Shown here: piece by piece, positions 1-8,498 of the stretch | Position numbering within the stretch: the stretch's first letter is position 1 | How the letters are laid out: every line of letters starts with the position of its first letter | Made by a program: the position numbers and the translations under genes | DNA from: Desulfosporosinus meridiei DSM 13257 | GTDB taxonomy: Bacteria > Bacillota > Desulfitobacteriia > Desulfitobacteriales > Desulfitobacteriaceae | Reading direction: 5' to 3' | Length of the DNA stretch: 64,000 nucleotides | Assembly (NCBI RefSeq): GCF_000231385.2 | Contig: NC_018515.1 | Span: 4,298,501 to 4,362,500 of the forward strand | Notes under the pieces: model-generated | Seen by the model: the letters and a program-made list of their open reading frames with translations, nothing else | The model's database searches: none | Told to the model about the DNA's origin: nothing

Positions 1-1312
1 CTGCTATAACAAAGGCACCTTCCAACCCCAGCTGACTCACTAACTCTTCGACGATTAAAGCTTCATTCATCGAGGATGGATTCCCGTGTAATTCAACAAT
101 TTTAGTTTCAATCCCACAACTTCCCTGAGTAAAGACGCACTTATCAGCGGCATAATCCACGAAAGCTTTAAAAAGGTTAAAGATGACCAGGGCCATCCCG
201 GTTAACGACAACCATAATAGAAAAGTCTCAAGGTTTAAATCCTTAATCACTCCTATTAGAAATAAAAAATAAGTAAAAAGCACACATGTCAAAATACCGG
301 AAACCAGAGATATAATGAGGGACTCGAGAAACATACGGCCATCCGGCAAACTCTTATTTAGGACAACATAACTAAGGGTAATTGGAACAATTACAATAAA
401 AAGAGCACTAACCTTCGGATTAGCGATAAGCGGGGCATCAATAAGGATAGGAACCGCTGTAAGGATTACAAAGGGCAGCAACCCCATGGCCAGACCCGCA
501 AGCACAATGGCTCCCTGATTCTTCTCCGGCTTATCAGCGGGTAATTTAATAAGCCAAACTAAATTCCCTAAAACTGTAACCGTACCGATCAGCCCATTAA
601 CGAGGGGGAGCTTTCTAATTTCAACAACCTCAATAACAACCCCTAAGCCATTTAAAACAAGGATCGTAACAACAAGGGCTGAAATAAGGCCTAAGACCCA
701 AATGATAAGTTGGTTTAATCGATTAACCTTGTTAGTAAAGACAGAAACAAACTTCACTAATAGGACCGGTACGAGGGAGAAACCAATGGCCTCTAATTCT
801 CTCGCCAAGACTAATCCACGACTGGAGACTGGGGCTAAGATTATGACCAATCCGGCCAGCCAATTTAACCAGAACAGAGCATGAGCTTTTATAAGGAAAG
901 GACGCTTTAATACTGTAACCAGGCCTATCAGCCAAAAGATAACTCCTAAAGCCGCCATCGGGAGTTCACTTAACAATGTATAGGTAAAAGGCGGGTTCTC
1001 TATTTGGACAACACTCATGGGCATTTCAGGACTTTTTACCGTAAGGGTTGAAGCTCCTTCTGCCTCCCCCCACTTTTTAGTAGAAGGATACTTTCCCGGT
1101 TCGTCGTTGTTAACTTTTATAACCATATCCCCTGCACGAATTCCCAATCGATAACCCTCGCCATGGGGATCACTAAACTTTACGGTCCAGTTACCGTCAA
1201 TACTTTTAAGGCTTAGGCCTACATAGGGTTGATTGAACAGAATAACAACATAGACAAGACAAACTATAATAAAGGCGACATTAGCAGTTCGAAGTGCTAG
1301 CCGCCTAAACAT
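1..1312 (-). CDS. comP: ComP-like membrane sensor histidine kinase, N-terminal part (runs off the window)
   Basis: An open frame continues from ATG at 1312 to the window edge with no stop, about 437 residues. It opens with a transmembrane helix (around residues 12-27). An extracytoplasmic PDZ-like segment follows (about 30-95, with GYRLGIRAGDMVIKVNN), then roughly eight hydrophobic helices, and the frame leaves the window just as a cytoplasmic part begins. This is the architecture of ComP, the receptor for the prenylated ComX pheromone. The catalytic kinase domain is not visible. The start lies just after the stop of the ComQ-like gene, so the two are probably translationally coupled. The assignment rests on topology plus the comX-comQ neighbours; another PDZ-containing membrane kinase is possible. 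Confidence 0.75.
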   Translation of the reverse strand, partial: MFRRLALRTANVAFIIVCLVYVVILFNQPYVGLSLKSIDGNWTVKFSDPHGEGYRLGIRAGDMVIKVNNDEPGKYPSTKKWGEAEGASTLTVKSPEMPMSVVQIENPPFTYTLLSELPMAALGVIFWLIGLVTVLKRPFLIKAHALFWLNWLAGLVIILAPVSSRGLVLARELEAIGFSLVPVLLVKFVSVFTNKVNRLNQLIIWVLGLISALVVTILVLNGLGVVIEVVEIRKLPLVNGLIGTVTVLGNLVWLIKLPADKPEKNQGAIVLAGLAMGLLPFVILTAVPILIDAPLIANPKVSALFIVIVPITLSYVVLNKSLPDGRMFLESLIISLVSGILTCVLFTYFLFLIGVIKDLNLETFLLWLSLTGMALVIFNLFKAFVDYAADKCVFTQGSCGIETKIVELHGNPSSMNEALIVEELVSQLGLEGAFVIA

Positions 1313-1313
1313 T

Positions 1314-2255
1314 TTATCCAACAAGCTGAATCAACTTCTCTTTTCTTTTTTCCGAAATTGGGATACGGTTTAAAATCTCCAGCGCACGCTGCTTATACAT
1401 CTCGTGAATTACTGAACAATAATGACCAGCCCCCTCATTGATAACCAATTCTCTTAACTGTCTTTTTTCATTGGTCCCGAATTTAGCTAAACCTTTGCTT
1501 GCCAAAGTACTAAGGTACTTTAACTCTTCAGCTTCTATCTCATTAAGAACATTAAGAAGATAAACAAAGGGGAGAGTTTTCCTGCCTTTAATGAAATCAC
1601 TTTTAGTTTCCGGATTTAGAAAGTCATCGAGATCATTTTTGATTTGACTCATGATTCCTAAACACATTCCGAATTGTTCTAACTGATCGACAAGTGCTTG
1701 ATCAGCTCCTCCTAAGATCGCCCCAATTTTACAAGCGCCGGCAGTTAAGCCGCCAGATTTTTTATGAATAATCTCAAAATATTCTTCAAGAGTAATTTTC
1801 TCTTTACTGTCATTCAAAAACTCCTGAATTTGTCCGTCACAGGCTTGTAACCCCATCTGGTTAAGAACCTTGCTTGCTTCCTCGAAATACCTGGAATTAG
1901 ATAAAGTCGAAAGGGCTTGGTAGCTAAGAACCAGGATACAAGCAGCGAAATTAACCGCTTGGGCAGGAGGAACTTTACGCCAGGGCAGACTGTTATTATC
2001 TTGGTCTTGAATATCGTCCAAAATATCAGCTGCCAAGGCGTAGAGTTCCATAGCAACGGCTCCCTGCAAACCTTCTTCTAAGGCCCCCCCAGTGCTGTCG
2101 CAAGTTATAAGCGTTAATTGGGCCCACCCATACCTGCCCTTGATTCTAAAACCGGCATCAAGCCAACAATCAATTATGCTTACGACACCCTTGCTAAGCC
2201 CTGATCTGCTCAAAAGCAGTTCTATTTCCTTCGCAATATTTCCGTCCATATTCAT
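1314..2255 (-). CDS. comQ: ComQ-like polyprenyl transferase
   Basis: This 313-residue protein belongs to the trans-isoprenyl diphosphate synthase family. The first Asp-rich motif is DDIQDQD at residues 80-86 and the second is NDLDDF near 213. Length and the shortened motifs fit ComQ, which prenylates a tryptophan in pre-ComX, better than housekeeping farnesyl or geranylgeranyl synthases. The start at 2255 has an AGGGGAC ribosome site about 9 bases upstream. It sits between a small ComX-like gene and a ComP-like kinase, which decides the call. A plain polyprenyl diphosphate synthase remains the alternative. Confidence 0.8.
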   Translation of the reverse strand: MNMDGNIAKEIELLLSRSGLSKGVVSIIDCWLDAGFRIKGRYGWAQLTLITCDSTGGALEEGLQGAVAMELYALAADILDDIQDQDNNSLPWRKVPPAQAVNFAACILVLSYQALSTLSNSRYFEEASKVLNQMGLQACDGQIQEFLNDSKEKITLEEYFEIIHKKSGGLTAGACKIGAILGGADQALVDQLEQFGMCLGIMSQIKNDLDDFLNPETKSDFIKGRKTLPFVYLLNVLNEIEAEELKYLSTLASKGLAKFGTNEKRQLRELVINEGAGHYCSVIHEMYKQRALEILNRIPISEKRKEKLIQLVG

Positions 2256-2274
2256 GGTATAACTTTGTCCCCTT

Positions 2275-2475
2275 TTATACCCAATAGAGAGTCGGTTTCA
2301 TGATAGCCGCTGAAGAATTACCCGACAATTTTTCTTGCGAGAACACTTTTGCTATGGCGTTCAATTCGCAGTTAGTCATTTCGCGGTTAGATTTTAACTT
2401 TGGTATTTCTACTGAGCTGCGATTTGGGTTTTTAGCTAATTCGTGAACTAATTCAGCAATGTTGTCAAAGTTCAA
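2275..2475 (-). CDS. comX: ComX-like pheromone precursor
   Basis: A 66-residue peptide ending MKPTLYWV, with the only tryptophan at the penultimate position. Pre-ComX peptides are 50-75 residues long and carry a prenylated Trp close to the C terminus. The N-terminal half (NIAELVHELAKNP) resembles the start of the ComX family, where an amphipathic helix is followed by a conserved Asn-Pro. Translation starts at TTG 2475 with AAAGGGG 8 bases upstream. It ends 19 bases before comQ. The active peptide would be the last 6-10 residues after cleavage (inference). Unlike Bacillus, comX precedes comQ. Confidence 0.75.
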   Translation of the reverse strand: MNFDNIAELVHELAKNPNRSSVEIPKLKSNREMTNCELNAIAKVFSQEKLSGNSSAAIMKPTLYWV

Positions 2476-2587
2476 TTAAATTACCCCTTTCTCTTTAAAT
2501 AAGTTTGACATCCTTTCCTAAATTCCTCCTATTTCGGGAAATATTACGAAAATCTACATATTTGTTTCCTTCTACTCCACTCATTAT

Positions 2588-3298
2588 CTACAGATCAGAC
2601 ATCTTGTTCCCCTTCTTCTTCCTATCCTCTAAAGAGTTATAATAGTTGTAATAGTAATACTCATTGGTATCCATCTCCACTTTATTGAGAACCGCCCCGA
2701 GGATCTTAATCTCCAACTGATCCAGCAGTCCCTTGGCTTTTTGCGCATAACCCTTGTCCACTTCCCCCGAGGCTAAGACCAGGATGACACCATCAACCTC
2801 CTGGGCGAGAATCAGTGCATCTGTAACGGCAATAACGGGAGGAGTATCGATGAGAACCATGTCAAATTCCCCACTGACTTCCTCGATTAAACCTTTCATC
2901 CGGTTGGACCCCACAAGCTCGGCAGGATTTGGAGGAATGGGACCAGCTGGAAGAAGCCGAACACTTGGCACAGCTGTATCCCAGACAGGTTTTCGATAGT
3001 CCTGATCCTCAACCAGGTAAACCGATAACCCCACTCTATTATCTACCCCAAATAGTTTATGTTGAGTGGGATTACGTAAATCAGCGTCAATAATCAGCAC
3101 AGATTTTCCGGATTGAGCGATACTTACCGCAAGATTAGCGACGGTATGAGATTTTCCCTCCCCGGGACCTGAGCTTGTTACCGCTATTATTTGAGTGTTT
3201 GAATCCACACTCGTAAACTGAACATTTGTTCTAAGCGCCCGATAGGCCTCCGAGATTGGAGATTTTGTTTGCTCAAAGGTGATTAACGAATAGACCAA
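2588..3298 (-). CDS. BY-kinase (CpsD/CapB-type tyrosine autokinase), copy 1
   Basis: This 236-residue cytoplasmic P-loop kinase is of the type that pairs with a Wzz/CpsC membrane activator and controls polymer length. The Walker A motif is GPGEGKSH, the A' motif is VLIIDADLRNP and the Walker B motif is MVLIDTPP. The C terminus has a tyrosine cluster (EYYYYNYYNS) that is the autophosphorylation site in the family. GKSH instead of the usual GKST is a small deviation. The start is TTG at 3298 with AGAGGAG upstream. It follows the Wzz gene by 21 bases and is clearly a paralogue of the 55071 gene. Confidence 0.93.
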   Translation of the reverse strand: MVYSLITFEQTKSPISEAYRALRTNVQFTSVDSNTQIIAVTSSGPGEGKSHTVANLAVSIAQSGKSVLIIDADLRNPTQHKLFGVDNRVGLSVYLVEDQDYRKPVWDTAVPSVRLLPAGPIPPNPAELVGSNRMKGLIEEVSGEFDMVLIDTPPVIAVTDALILAQEVDGVILVLASGEVDKGYAQKAKGLLDQLEIKILGAVLNKVEMDTNEYYYYNYYNSLEDRKKKGNKMSDL

Positions 3299-3319
3299 TA
3301 AAACCGTCTCCTCTTGCCC

Positions 3320-4012
3320 TTATTTTCCTATTTTATAATCTGGAATGATTCCCAGCACTGGAATCCCTAAAAGCTTCTCAATATCACTTGAGGTCTTAAC
3401 CGTGTTATCCAGATATTCCAGCAGGAAGACCAAGCCAAGAGACGCCATAAGACCCGCAACAAAGGCAATCAGTATGTTCAGCAATTTATTGGGCTTAATG
3501 GGCTTATCCGGGATCACTGCAGTATCCACAATGCTTACACTATCTACTTTTTTAATTTCAATGACAGCCTTAGAAAACTCTTGCGCCATTGTGTTGGCTA
3601 TCGAGGCTGCCAGCTCAGAGTTTGTATTGCTCGCCTGGATTTCCAAGATTTCTGTCGTCTTCACTGGATTTATGGAGATCAGACGGTCGAGTCCTTCAAC
3701 CGTAAGCTCTAAGTCCAGTTCATCGATCACTTTTTGTTCGACGGTGCGACTCTGCGCGATCAGAGCATAGGTTTTGGCAAGTTGTTGGTTCGCTAGAAGT
3801 ACATTATTATCGAGCATCTTGACTGCCTCTTGCCCAGACTCCGCAGCTTTCTTTCCCACGATCAAGGTGGTTGAAGCTCGATAAACCGGTTTTATGACAT
3901 AAAAACTAATAACCCCACTGGTGAGTGCCGCGATGAGTGGCAGAGCCACCACGATGATCCATCGTTTTCGCAACAAATCCCAATACTGCCTTAAATCTAC
4001 TTTTTCTTCCAT
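3320..4012 (-). CDS. Wzz/CpsC polysaccharide co-polymerase, copy 1
   Basis: This 230-residue chain-length regulator has two transmembrane helices (about residues 17-38 and 180-200) that enclose an extracytoplasmic helical domain. PDKPIKPNK just before the second helix is the proline-rich Wzz signature. In Gram-positives this protein binds and activates the separate BY-kinase encoded next (3298-2588). The ATG at 4012 has GGGAGG upstream. A terminator hairpin at 4051-4084 separates it from the secreted-protein gene, so it may be reached by readthrough. It is closely similar to the 55788 gene. Confidence 0.92.
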   Translation of the reverse strand: MEEKVDLRQYWDLLRKRWIIVVALPLIAALTSGVISFYVIKPVYRASTTLIVGKKAAESGQEAVKMLDNNVLLANQQLAKTYALIAQSRTVEQKVIDELDLELTVEGLDRLISINPVKTTEILEIQASNTNSELAASIANTMAQEFSKAVIEIKKVDSVSIVDTAVIPDKPIKPNKLLNILIAFVAGLMASLGLVFLLEYLDNTVKTSSDIEKLLGIPVLGIIPDYKIGK

Positions 4013-4050
4013 GTCGACCCTCCCAAAAGTTATACTTTCTGCCTAGTACA

Positions 4051-4084
4051 AAAAAAGCAGAGAGCTGGAATCCCCAACTCTCTG
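4051..4084 (-). terminator. Intrinsic terminator between secreted-protein gene and Wzz gene
   Basis: On the minus strand the arms CAGAGAG and CTCTCTG (4078-4084 and 4058-4064) enclose TTGGGGATTCCAG and are followed by a run of seven T. It lies 60 bases after the stop of the 5301-4144 gene and 39 bases before the Wzz start. A near-identical hairpin occurs at 8426-8451. Confidence 0.85.
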
Positions 4085-4143
4085 TATAATCCGATATGTC
4101 TCCCGCAACCAGCGTATGCAGTACATGCGTTGAGGCAATCAAA

Positions 4144-5301
4144 TTAATTAACAGTCACTGCGATCCTAATTAATTCGTTCGCTTCTACTTGTAAGTCATT
4201 CCTCCTATAGGCAGTAATGAATGTTGTACCTTTTGTAGTACCGGCTTTGATAGAAGAGCCGTCCTCAGCAACCGTTACAATTGCTGAATTATCAGATTTC
4301 CAAAACAGCAGACTTCCAACATTTAAGGAACCGGTATCTATCCCTTTAAGAGAAAGAGCAAGTTTGGGTTTATTAGCACGTTTCTTCAAAGTAAGCGGCG
4401 TCCAGGGATCAGTGATAGTTCCATTGATTTTGCATTCGATCTGAGAACGGATAACAGACATAGCCATTGCCTTTTGAGCGGCATTCGTAGGGTCAATAAC
4501 CGCCCCTACCTGTTCTTGGGTTTCAACAAGTAACTCGATATTCCAGTCAATATCTGCAAGCTTTTGATTAAAAACGTAATACTTACTATTTTCACGATCC
4601 GTAACCTTGTGTAGGGCTGTTCTCAGTAATTGAACTAATTTGCCCTTGATTAGCTCAGCCGAGATTTCTGTACTGGAATAGCCTAGGATTGCCATTAAAC
4701 CGAAGGGATTTTGTTTGACTTCTTGTTTGATCTCTTTTTGCAGCTCATCTTGGGTAGCCAGTATAAAACTATAGAATAGTTCAATTTTAAAATCATCTCC
4801 GAAAAGCGTCCTGAATGTTCTCCCATTCTCAGTTTCAAACGATATGAGCGCACTTTCCATAGCAGCCTTATCATCAGAATAATTGAGCCCTTGAAGATCT
4901 AGGAGGGATTTAACGATTGCCGCTTTTGCATCCTCTCTCGTAGCCCCTTTTGCTTCGAATCTTGCAACCACTTGATCCGTCAAAAGTCCATCCAGGGCAC
5001 TGCTTAACGTCCCATCTTGCACTGCAATCAATAAGTTTGTTCTAGCTTCCTTCAGGGAATCTTTTTCACTGGGATTAAGATAGCCACGGTAGGACAGCAT
5101 TTCAGTTACGATTTCCTGAAGAGATGCCGTATGTGAGAAACCACCACGTTGGGCGATTAGGGACCCAATTTGGGTTTCAGTTTCTGCGCTTGGGCTAGGG
5201 AGAGTTGGGACTGTACCCTCAGCCACAGCATTGAATGGAATCATAGTAAGTACCATACCCGCAATAGCTAATGAAGCTAAGGCTTTTTTTGTTTTTTTCA
5301 T
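4144..5301 (-). CDS. Secreted protein with C-terminal bacterial Ig-like segment, function unknown
   Basis: About 385 residues from ATG 5301, chosen over the upstream ATG at 5322 because GAGGAG lies about 10 bases ahead of it and the signal peptide then starts properly with MKKTKKALASLAIAG, cleaved near AVAEG. The middle is alpha-helical and matches no family I know. The last ~75 residues (WKSDNSAIVTVAEDG, then GTTFITAY) resemble a Big_2 Ig-like domain, common in Gram-positive surface proteins. Its promoter carries two direct repeats (5418-5457) shared with the 8357 gene. It may be an EPS-matrix or wall protein (inference). Confidence 0.7.
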   Translation of the reverse strand: MKKTKKALASLAIAGMVLTMIPFNAVAEGTVPTLPSPSAETETQIGSLIAQRGGFSHTASLQEIVTEMLSYRGYLNPSEKDSLKEARTNLLIAVQDGTLSSALDGLLTDQVVARFEAKGATREDAKAAIVKSLLDLQGLNYSDDKAAMESALISFETENGRTFRTLFGDDFKIELFYSFILATQDELQKEIKQEVKQNPFGLMAILGYSSTEISAELIKGKLVQLLRTALHKVTDRENSKYYVFNQKLADIDWNIELLVETQEQVGAVIDPTNAAQKAMAMSVIRSQIECKINGTITDPWTPLTLKKRANKPKLALSLKGIDTGSLNVGSLLFWKSDNSAIVTVAEDGSSIKAGTTKGTTFITAYRRNDLQVEANELIRIAVTVN

Positions 5302-5379
5302 GAAGTGAATTTCTCCTCTCATTACTTTGAAGATTATCCTCTTACCATTTATTCACTTAAACTACATTGTTTAAAATTT

Positions 5380-5457
5380 ATTATAGGATTGATCCGATCT
5401 TTGTACATCCGTATAAACTACAGGTAAATAAAAAAAGAACCCGGTGGTTCCTACAGG
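5380..5457 (-). promoter_or_regulatory. Promoter with paired upstream direct repeats (copy B)
   Basis: On the minus strand the -10 is TATAAT (5380-5385) and the -35 is TGTACA (5402-5407), with a 16-base spacer. Upstream are two CCTGTAG repeats (5418-5424 and 5451-5457) spaced 33 bases, three helical turns, as expected for an activator site. The block is repeated almost exactly at 8499-8577. It also lies in the divergent region of the subtilase gene at 5601. Confidence 0.6.
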
Positions 5458-5600
5458 TAGAACTATATTCTTATGATATTTAACTTTAAAACTGCCGTAA
5501 ATAACTCTTTTTTTATTTACAGTATTTCAATTAACCCTTCAACGTTATAAGATGCAAAGAAGAATAAATCATATTTAGTTTAGAAAGGGAGTATAGAAAA

Positions 5601-7118
5601 TTGTATAAGAAGCTTCTTAGCTTGGTAGCCGCAATAAGCCTTATCGCAACTACGTTCATTGCTCCAGCTGGGGCAGCTCCGACAAAAAGCACTTACACGA
5701 TTGCATTCCAGCAACAAATTCCCTCTGACTATGATCTAATAATTTCTAAAGCCGGCGGCAAGGTACTTAGGGTATTGCCTGAGGTGTCAGGACTTGAGGT
5801 ACAATCCGATAACCCATACTTTTTAGATAATCTTAAAATGGTTAAGGGAATCCAAGCCGCAGATGTTGCCATGGATTTAAAATTAGATATGGAAATGAAC
5901 TCAGTAACTGCTAACGCTCAACCTGTTACAGATATTCCCCAAGGGGATCAAATAGCTAGCTACTGGGACTATCAATGGGATATTCAGCGAATTACACATA
6001 ACGGAGATTCTTATGCACTGGAGACCGGCGGTGTGGAAAACCTTGACGGAACAGTAATCCACAAGGCGGTTGTCGGTATCATAGACTCAGGGATTGATTT
6101 TAACCATCCTGATCTGAAGCCTAACATTGTTGGCGGGCAGAACTTCGTACCGGCCAATGCGGAGGGAGACCTGACTGAAACCGGTGATCCTAATGACTAT
6201 AGGGATCGCTTCGGACACGGTACCCACGTTGCCGGTTTTATTGCCTCAAATGGCAAAATGAAAGGGACTGGGCCCAATTTAGGAATCAGGGCTTATCGGA
6301 TCTTCTCTGCAGGCGGGAACACGTCAACTAGCTGGATTATTGAGGCTATCCTCCAAGCGACTAAAGACAAAGTAGACGTCATTAACATGTCCGTGGGTGG
6401 ATTCGATAGTATCTCTCGTTATACCTACCTGGATGACAAAAATGCCTATAATGACGTTGCCGATGCACTCTTATACAGGCGAGCCATTCAATACGCAGTC
6501 AATCATAATGTCACAGTTATCGTTGCAGCTGGGAATGAGTCTCTTAACTTAAACAACCCAAAGGAAATCACAAATTACATGAACCAAGCCTACGGGTACT
6601 TAGGACTCCAGTTTAAAGGGGCTGCACGCCAAGTCCCGGGACAGATCCCGGGAGTTATTACCGTATCCTCTTCTAACCAATGGTCTAAGGATAAAATTGC
6701 TTTCTACTCTAATTATGGATCCCGCTCCATCGATGTAGCCGCCCCGGGTGGTGACAATGGATCCATCTATGCCCAAACCGGTGATCTCAACCTACGGGAC
6801 TTCCACTACCACACCCTTAGCACCTACCCGACCTACCTCGAGCCCTATTACACATCAAATCTGCGGGGCTATGCTCTATTGCAAGGTACCTCAATGGCTT
6901 CCCCGAAAGTTGCAGGGATTGCAGGAGTCATTAAAGCCCATAATCCAGGATTAACCCCAGCCCAAGTCACTGCCTTGATTCAACAGACAGCGGTCGATTT
7001 AGGCAAACCCGGAACCGATGCTCTCTTTGGCGCGGGCGAGGCCAATATTTACAATGCCTTAACCCAGCGCACAATTTCACAAGCTCCTCATATACAACAA
7101 AAAGGATCTCTTCATTGA
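5601..7118 (+). CDS. Secreted subtilisin-like serine protease (S8 family)
   Basis: 505 residues with a signal peptide (residues 1-26, ending AGAAP), a propeptide of about 90 residues and a subtilase catalytic domain. The triad is Asp162 (GIIDSGID), His206 (GHGTHVAG) and Ser431 (GTSMASP), with the oxyanion Asn312 in AAGNES. It starts at TTG 5601 with GAAAGGGAG ten bases upstream. It is the only plus-strand gene in the first 14 kb and diverges from the secreted protein at 5301. It could process surface or peptide substrates encoded nearby, but nothing in the sequence shows which. Confidence 0.93.
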   Translation: MYKKLLSLVAAISLIATTFIAPAGAAPTKSTYTIAFQQQIPSDYDLIISKAGGKVLRVLPEVSGLEVQSDNPYFLDNLKMVKGIQAADVAMDLKLDMEMNSVTANAQPVTDIPQGDQIASYWDYQWDIQRITHNGDSYALETGGVENLDGTVIHKAVVGIIDSGIDFNHPDLKPNIVGGQNFVPANAEGDLTETGDPNDYRDRFGHGTHVAGFIASNGKMKGTGPNLGIRAYRIFSAGGNTSTSWIIEAILQATKDKVDVINMSVGGFDSISRYTYLDDKNAYNDVADALLYRRAIQYAVNHNVTVIVAAGNESLNLNNPKEITNYMNQAYGYLGLQFKGAARQVPGQIPGVITVSSSNQWSKDKIAFYSNYGSRSIDVAAPGGDNGSIYAQTGDLNLRDFHYHTLSTYPTYLEPYYTSNLRGYALLQGTSMASPKVAGIAGVIKAHNPGLTPAQVTALIQQTAVDLGKPGTDALFGAGEANIYNALTQRTISQAPHIQQKGSLH

Positions 7119-7139
7119 CCATGTACTAAGTCTCTTGCT

Positions 7140-7799
7140 TCAAACTAGTTTCCTGTCTTGAATCTTAATGACGCGGCCAGCGGGGTGTTTGTCGTGGGTA
7201 ACAATGACAAAAGCGACACCGTACTCTTTATTTACTTGTTTAAAAATGCCATAAACATCTTCTGAACTATGTAAATCCAGGTTTCCCGTTGGCTCATCAG
7301 CCAGGATGACCTTAGGGTTATTAATCAGCGACCTGGCAATGGCGACACGCTGCTGTTGACCCCCGGATAGATCAAGGACATTGGAGCAGCGATACTTATA
7401 TAGCCCTAACATATCTAATAAGCGATTCGCCCTTTCCTTTATCTCAGATCCGTTGTTTCTTTGTATTGCACTAGGCAGGAGAACATTGTCAAAAACATTG
7501 AACTCCTGTAATAAAAAATGGAATTGAAAAATAAACCCTATAGACTGATTCCGTAACTTAGCCAACTTATGCTGCTCCATAGTTTTAGTATCAGATCCGT
7601 CGATGATGACTTCCCCACTGGTGGGCCTATCCAGAGTACCCATAATATTTAGAAGGGTCGTTTTACCGCTTCCGGAGGCCCCGACAATCGAGTTAATGCT
7701 GTGTTCCTTGATTTCTAAATTAATGTCGTAAAGAATTTGCGTCTTTACTCGGGTTCCAAAGATCTTGTTAACATTGATTAATTCAATAACATTAGGCAT
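7140..7799 (-). CDS. ABC transporter ATP-binding protein (LolD/MacB type)
   Basis: About 219 residues with Walker A GASGSGKTT, signature LSGGQQQR, Walker B VILADEP and the H-loop VTHD. The sequence class is that of ATPases working with FtsX/MacB-type permeases. I prefer ATG 7799 (GAGG just upstream) to GTG 7811. No permease is encoded beside it. The only neighbour in the same unit is the small membrane-anchored protein at 8357-7887, so it is an orphan or uses a permease from elsewhere. It ends 21 bases from the convergent subtilase gene. Confidence 0.88.
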   Translation of the reverse strand: MPNVIELINVNKIFGTRVKTQILYDINLEIKEHSINSIVGASGSGKTTLLNIMGTLDRPTSGEVIIDGSDTKTMEQHKLAKLRNQSIGFIFQFHFLLQEFNVFDNVLLPSAIQRNNGSEIKERANRLLDMLGLYKYRCSNVLDLSGGQQQRVAIARSLINNPKVILADEPTGNLDLHSSEDVYGIFKQVNKEYGVAFVIVTHDKHPAGRVIKIQDRKLV

Positions 7800-7886
7800 A
7801 TTTATCCTCACTCACAAACTGAACATACATTTGTTCTTATTTTCTCATTTCATTGTATGAAATTCTATCTTGACCTCCCTAGCTGT

Positions 7887-8357
7887 CTAAAGCTTTATGG
7901 TCATCGATAGATTTCCCAGAACACTGCCATTTTTCTCGAACTTCCCTTGAATTTTAACACTCTTGCTGTAAAACGTCCTAAAGCTTCTTAAGCTAATTCC
8001 ATCTCCGCCTTGGGTTCCCGGAATTAAGTCATCGAGGTTTATTAAGGTGGCCTGTCCTCCTGAAAGAGGAATGGTTTTATCGATCATATTCAATTTCAAG
8101 TCACATGACTTGTCGACGGTGATACTAAAGCCGGTCACTTGAGTCGTATCCGGAGCACCACTCAGGTTAAAGGTTGAGTCATTACTCATGTCACTTGAGT
8201 TGTAAGCAGGAACGGTTAACACTTGAATGTTAAGAACCTTAATGGGCTGAGTTGGAGTCAACGTTGCGGGGAAGAAGATTTCTACTGATAACCCTAAAAC
8301 CCACGCCAGTCCAATAGCCATGCTTATGTAGAATAGTCGTGGCCATTTTTTACCCAT
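7887..8357 (-). CDS. Membrane-anchored extracytoplasmic protein, function unknown
   Basis: 156 residues from ATG 8357, preferred to ATG 8381 because AGGGGG lies 12 bases upstream. One N-terminal transmembrane helix (about residues 8-28) is followed by a beta-rich domain of ~125 residues with no family I recognise. Being just upstream of an ABC ATPase it may be an accessory of that transporter (inference). Its leader contains a complete promoter-proximal terminator (8426-8451), so expression would require readthrough or antitermination. Confidence 0.6.
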   Translation of the reverse strand: MGKKWPRLFYISMAIGLAWVLGLSVEIFFPATLTPTQPIKVLNIQVLTVPAYNSSDMSNDSTFNLSGAPDTTQVTGFSITVDKSCDLKLNMIDKTIPLSGGQATLINLDDLIPGTQGGDGISLRSFRTFYSKSVKIQGKFEKNGSVLGNLSMTIKL

Positions 8358-8425
8358 GTTGTAAATTATCCCCCTAAACATCTGATAAGTTAATGCGAAT
8401 CAGTCTCTAAAGACTAATTCAAAAA

Positions 8426-8451
8426 CAGAGAGCTGGAATCCCAACTCTCTG
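8426..8451 (-). terminator. Promoter-proximal terminator or attenuator
   Basis: Minus-strand arms CAGAGAG and CTCTCTG enclose TTGGGATTCCAG and are followed by TTTTTG. It begins about 48 bases downstream of the -10 at 8499-8504 and lies upstream of the 8357 gene, so it would end transcription early. Hairpin and 5' flank match the terminator at 4051-4084. Confidence 0.7.
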
Positions 8452-8498
8452 TATCATCGGATATATTTTCCCCAACCAAAACTACATGCTCAATACCT

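Noticed and set aside
702-935. Short frames of 60-67 codons on both strands
   Set aside because: Both overlap the long ComP-like frame, which is open to the window edge and has clear membrane-protein character.
3906-4142. 78-codon minus-strand frame over the terminator region
   Set aside because: It spans the hairpin at 4051-4084 and the start of the Wzz gene, lacks a ribosome site and has random composition.
4051-5457. Known riboswitch (c-di-GMP or similar) in the leaders at 4084 and 8451
   Set aside because: The conserved bases before the hairpins do not match the aptamer consensus sequences I know, and comparison shows the hairpin is a gene-end terminator in one copy.
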